From: Shewanella halifaxensis HAW-EB4
GTDB taxonomy: Bacteria > Pseudomonadota > Gammaproteobacteria > Enterobacterales > Shewanellaceae
DNA length: 64,000 nucleotides
Assembly: GCF_000019185.1 (NCBI RefSeq)
Contig: NC_010334.1
Location: 1,426,001 to 1,490,000 of the forward strand
Reading direction: 5' to 3'
The notes beneath the pieces were generated by a model, which made no database searches, was not told the DNA's origin, and was given only the letters and a program-made list of their open reading frames with translations. This document shows, in pieces, positions 61,068 through 64,000 of the stretch; the first letter of the stretch is position 1, and each line of letters begins with the position of its first letter. Position numbers and translations under genes: made by a program.

Positions 61068-62363
61068 ATGGCTAAGATTATTAACATTATCGGTCGCGAA
61101 ATCATGGATTCTCGCGGTAACCCAACTGTTGAAGCTGAAGTTCATTTAGAAGGCGGATTCATGGGTATGGCTGCTGCACCGTCAGGCGCATCTACAGGTA
61201 GCCGTGAAGCACTAGAGCTTCGTGATGGCGATAAAGCACGTTACATGGGTAAAGGTGTATTAAAAGCTGTTGAAAACATCAATGGACTTATCCGTGATGC
61301 TTTGATGGGCAAAGATGCGACAGCGCAAGCTGAACTTGACCAAATCATGATTGACGTAGATGGTACTGAAAACAAAGATAAGCTAGGCGCTAACGCGATT
61401 CTTGCTGTTTCTTTGGCTGCTGCTAAAGCGGCTGCAGCATTTAAAGGTGTTCCTTTATATGCGCATATCGCTGATCTAAATGGCACTCCAGGCCAGTACT
61501 CTATGCCTGTTCCTATGATGAACATCTTAAACGGTGGTGAGCACGCAGATAACAATGTTGATATCCAAGAGTTCATGGTTCAACCTGTTGGCGCAAAGAG
61601 CTTCCGTGAAGCACTACGTATGGGCGCTGAAATCTTCCATAGCCTTAAGAGCGTACTAAAGTCTAAAGGCTTAAGCACTTCTGTGGGTGATGAAGGTGGT
61701 TTCGCACCAGATCTAGCATCAAACGCTGACGCACTTGCAATCATCAAGGTTGCTGTAGAGAAAGCGGGTTACACGTTAGGTACTGACGTAACACTAGCGC
61801 TAGATTGCGCGGCATCTGAGTTTTACAAAGATGGTCAGTACGACCTATCTGGTGAAGGCAAAGTCTTCTCGGCTAACGGTTTCTCTGACTTCCTTAAGTC
61901 GCTAACTGAACAGTACCCTATTGCTTCTATTGAAGATGGCTTAGATGAGTCAGACTGGGATGGTTGGGCTTACCAGACTCAAATCATGGGTGACAAGATC
62001 CAGCTTGTTGGTGACGACTTGTTCGTAACTAACACTAAGATCTTGAAGCGTGGTATCGACAACGGTATTGCTAACTCAATCTTGATTAAGTTTAACCAAA
62101 TCGGTTCACTAACAGAAACTTTAGCAGCGATTCGCATGGCGAAAGATGCGGGTTACACAGTAGTGATTTCACACCGTAGTGGTGAAACTGAAGATGCAAC
62201 CATTGCCGATCTAGCAGTAGCGACTTCTGCTGGTCAAATCAAGACGGGTTCACTATGCCGTAGTGACCGTGTTGCTAAGTACAACCAGCTGCTTCGTATC
62301 GAAGAGCAGTTAGGCGAAAAAGCTCCTTATAACGGTCTTAAAGAGATCAAAGGTCAAGCATAA
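61068..62363 (+). CDS. eno: Enolase
   Basis: A 431-residue glycolytic enzyme interconverting 2-phosphoglycerate and phosphoenolpyruvate; also an RNA degradosome partner in gammaproteobacteria. Seen: REIMDSRGNPTVEAEV, APSGASTGSREALELRDG, metal-binding Asp in LALDCAASEFY, IEDGLDESDWDGW and VGDDLFVTN, then the signature LIKFNQIGSLTETL and ISHRSGETEDATIADLAVA. TCGAGG precedes the ATG. Own terminator. Confidence 0.97.
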   Translation: MAKIINIIGREIMDSRGNPTVEAEVHLEGGFMGMAAAPSGASTGSREALELRDGDKARYMGKGVLKAVENINGLIRDALMGKDATAQAELDQIMIDVDGTENKDKLGANAILAVSLAAAKAAAAFKGVPLYAHIADLNGTPGQYSMPVPMMNILNGGEHADNNVDIQEFMVQPVGAKSFREALRMGAEIFHSLKSVLKSKGLSTSVGDEGGFAPDLASNADALAIIKVAVEKAGYTLGTDVTLALDCAASEFYKDGQYDLSGEGKVFSANGFSDFLKSLTEQYPIASIEDGLDESDWDGWAYQTQIMGDKIQLVGDDLFVTNTKILKRGIDNGIANSILIKFNQIGSLTETLAAIRMAKDAGYTVVISHRSGETEDATIADLAVATSAGQIKTGSLCRSDRVAKYNQLLRIEEQLGEKAPYNGLKEIKGQA

Positions 62364-62380
62364 ATCGCTATAAACTTTAA

Positions 62381-62408
62381 AAAGGCCACCACTCGGTGGC
62401 CTTTTTTG
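62381..62408 (+). terminator. Terminator after eno
   Basis: AAAGGCCACC-ACTC-GGTGGCCTTT stem with following T residues, shortly after the eno stop. The T-run enters the region just before ftsB. Confidence 0.9.
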
Positions 62409-62453
62409 TTGTACTATCTGTTTAATATTCTCAATTTCTTTCTATTGATAATC

Positions 62454-62750
62454 ATGAAACGCCTTCTTATTGTATTAATCGCTCTACTTGCCATGCTTGA
62501 ATATCGCCTTTGGTTTGGGGATAAGAGCCTCGCTGAATCTTTTCATCTGCAGGAGCAAATTAAGCTGCAACAGCAAAGTAATGCGCAACTAGTTGCCCGT
62601 AACCAAATACTGAGAGAAGAGATTAGCGATCTTCGTAGTGGTACAGAGGCGTTAGAAGAGCGTGCTCGCAATGAGTTAGGTATGGTTAAAGAGGGAGAGA
62701 CCTTCTTTCGCGTAGTTGGAGGCGAGCGTGACAAACCATCAAATGATTAA
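62454..62750 (+). CDS. ftsB: Cell division protein FtsB
   Basis: A 98-residue bitopic protein of the FtsBLQ divisome complex. MKRLLIVLIALLAMLEYRLW is the membrane segment ending in the conserved LWFG, then a coiled coil with Gln-rich heptads (LQEQIKLQQQSNAQLVARN) and the C-terminal RARNELGMVKEGETFFRV. The frame is open 16 codons upstream of the chosen ATG, but the shorter form fits the family (E. coli 103 residues). The ribosome site is weak. eno-ftsB-ispD-ispF is a standard order. Confidence 0.93.
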   Translation: MKRLLIVLIALLAMLEYRLWFGDKSLAESFHLQEQIKLQQQSNAQLVARNQILREEISDLRSGTEALEERARNELGMVKEGETFFRVVGGERDKPSND

Positions 62751-62828
62751 TCTCCATTGATTGTTTGTGTCATCATTTAAGTCCAACGCCGATTAGAGAA
62801 AGATGTCGCTATTACATGGAGCTCTATC

Positions 62829-63521
62829 ATGAGCCAAACACCCGAGCAAATTATTGCGATTGTTCCCGCTGCCGGAATTGGTAGTCGTATGGGCGCAGAA
62901 ATTCCTAAGCAGTATTTACAGCTTAATGAACAGAGTATTTTGAGCCACACCTTAGATTGCCTTCTTTCGCATCCCGATATCGATAAGGTGATCGTCGCAC
63001 TTAATCCTGCTGATAACTATTTTGCTAAATTGCCTCAAGTGAAACATCCAAAGCTTGAGTGTGTCATTGGCGGTAAGGAACGTGCTGATTCTGTTTTATC
63101 AGGATTAAAAATTGCAGAGGCCGGTGCTTGGGCATTGGTGCATGACGCTGCGCGGCCATGTCTAACACATAGAGATATTGATAAGCTTATTGCGTCAGTT
63201 AATGAGTTCCCACAGGGGGCTATTCTAGCTGCGCCAGTGCGTGACACGATGAAACGCACCGATGAGAAAGGCTTAATTAGCGAGACGGTTTGCCGAGAAA
63301 GACTATGGCATGCATTAACGCCGCAGTATTTTCCAGTTTCAAGTTTGATGCAAAATTTAACTGATGCGTTAGCGGCTGGTGCGCTTATCACTGATGAGGC
63401 ATCTGCTATGGAGTGGGCCGGAGTTATGCCCGGGATTGTCTCTGGACGTGCCGATAACATTAAAGTGACTCATCCAGATGATCTTCAGCTTGCGTCACTC
63501 TTTCTCAAAAATGCAGTTTAA
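62829..63521 (+). CDS. ispD: 2-C-methyl-D-erythritol 4-phosphate cytidylyltransferase
   Basis: A 230-residue MEP-pathway enzyme that adds CMP to methylerythritol phosphate. Seen: VPAAGIGSRMGAEIPKQYL with the CTP-binding Arg and Lys, VIGGKERADSVLSGL, WALVHDAARPCLTHRDID and APVRDTMKR. Adjacent to ispF as usual; 39 bases separate them. Confidence 0.96.
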   Translation: MSQTPEQIIAIVPAAGIGSRMGAEIPKQYLQLNEQSILSHTLDCLLSHPDIDKVIVALNPADNYFAKLPQVKHPKLECVIGGKERADSVLSGLKIAEAGAWALVHDAARPCLTHRDIDKLIASVNEFPQGAILAAPVRDTMKRTDEKGLISETVCRERLWHALTPQYFPVSSLMQNLTDALAAGALITDEASAMEWAGVMPGIVSGRADNIKVTHPDDLQLASLFLKNAV

Positions 63522-63560
63522 CAAGCTACTATTGTAACCCATTGAATAACAGGAACACCG

Positions 63561-64000
63561 ATGAAAATTAGAATAGGTCACGGGTTTGACGTACACAAGT
63601 TTGGTGGTGAGCCGCCACTTATTCTCGGCGGTGTCGATGTGCCTTATGAAGTGGGCTTAATCGCCCATTCTGATGGAGATGTCGCCCTGCACGCAATCTC
63701 TGATGCGATTCTTGGGGCGATGGCTCTGGGCGATATTGGCAAACATTTCCCAGATACAGACCCAGAGTTTAAAGGTGCCGATAGTCGTGTACTCTTAAGG
63801 CATTGCTATCAGTTAGCCACAGATATGGGCTTTAGCTTATCTAACTTAGATGTCACTATTATTGCTCAGGCGCCGAAAATGGCTCCTCATATTGAAGCTA
63901 TCCGCAAAGTATTGGCGGCAGATTTAGTTGCAGATATCAATGATATCAATGTTAAGGCGACAACAACGGAAAAACTTGGCTTTACAGGCAGAAAAGAAGG
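63561..64000 (+). CDS. ispF: 2-C-methyl-D-erythritol 2,4-cyclodiphosphate synthase (5' part)
   Basis: Open from the ATG to the window end without a stop; about 146 of the usual 158-160 residues are visible. Seen: MKIRIGHGFDVHKFGG with the zinc-binding Asp and His, LIAHSDGDVALHAISDAILG, DIGKHFPDTDPEFKGADS and NVKATTTEKLGFTGRKEG. It releases CMP to form the cyclic diphosphate in isoprenoid synthesis. AGGAACACCG precedes the start. Confidence 0.96.
   Translation, partial: MKIRIGHGFDVHKFGGEPPLILGGVDVPYEVGLIAHSDGDVALHAISDAILGAMALGDIGKHFPDTDPEFKGADSRVLLRHCYQLATDMGFSLSNLDVTIIAQAPKMAPHIEAIRKVLAADLVADINDINVKATTTEKLGFTGRKE

Overview
The window is 64 kb of a gammaproteobacterial chromosome, almost certainly Shewanella. 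This is inferred from gene content and order: pilTU-hemH-ruvX-yqgE, glyA-nrdR-ribD-ribE-ribBX-ribH-nusB-thiL-pgpA, barA/rlmD-relA-mazG-pyrG-eno-ftsB-ispD-ispF, and a Shewanella-like protein phosphatase. The AT-lean-to-neutral composition and the many small dispersed repeats in intergenic DNA resemble cold-water or deep-sea members, but the species cannot be named from the sequence alone. No rRNA or tRNA gene was seen.

Layout. 1-4.3 kb: type IV pilus retraction ATPases (pilT 3' end, pilU), ferrochelatase, then ruvX, yqgE and yciH on the minus strand. 4.3-13.8 kb: small envelope and transport genes (a Fur-box-linked membrane protein, a DUF4136 lipoprotein, a divergent LysR/PACE efflux pair, a TonB receptor, an OmpA-like protein, MscS, a TRIC channel, threonine aldolase, a small lipoprotein). 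13.8-18 kb: accessory DNA with several copies of a dispersed hairpin repeat and one complete ISNCY-type insertion sequence that has landed inside a repeat copy. 18-36.9 kb: ndh, two complete RND efflux pairs in opposite orientation, an iron-containing alcohol dehydrogenase, a NYN-domain protein, a periplasmic phosphatase, an acyltransferase and ettA. 37-46.6 kb: the glyA-to-pgpA housekeeping block, including riboflavin and thiamine biosynthesis, then recN under two LexA boxes. 46.6-49.7 kb: a second accessory island with a decayed gene, an integron-type gene cassette flanked by attC-like sites, and two more hairpin-repeat copies. 49.7-64 kb: a LysR regulator, yjaG, the hybrid kinase barA, and the rlmD-relA-mazG-pyrG-eno-ftsB-ispD-ispF block, the last gene being cut by the window end.

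Most notable observations. (1) A dispersed repeat family, at least seven copies here, whose central hairpin has a different stem sequence in nearly every copy yet stays self-complementary around a short purine-rich loop (usually NGGA), as expected of selection on structure. (2) An integron-style cassette with a small zinc-ribbon gene and no integrase nearby. (3) Two short, translationally overlapping leader ORFs upstream of an RND pump gene that are degenerate tandem copies of the start of that gene. (4) A 1737-bp IS with a 16-bp target duplication that interrupts one hairpin repeat.

Functional grouping. The rib genes supply riboflavin, and nrdR and nusB lie in the same block as in relatives. 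recN is SOS-controlled. barA and relA are global regulators of carbon/virulence-type switching and the stringent response. The two RND systems, the PACE protein and MscS/TRIC form an envelope-defence and transport set.
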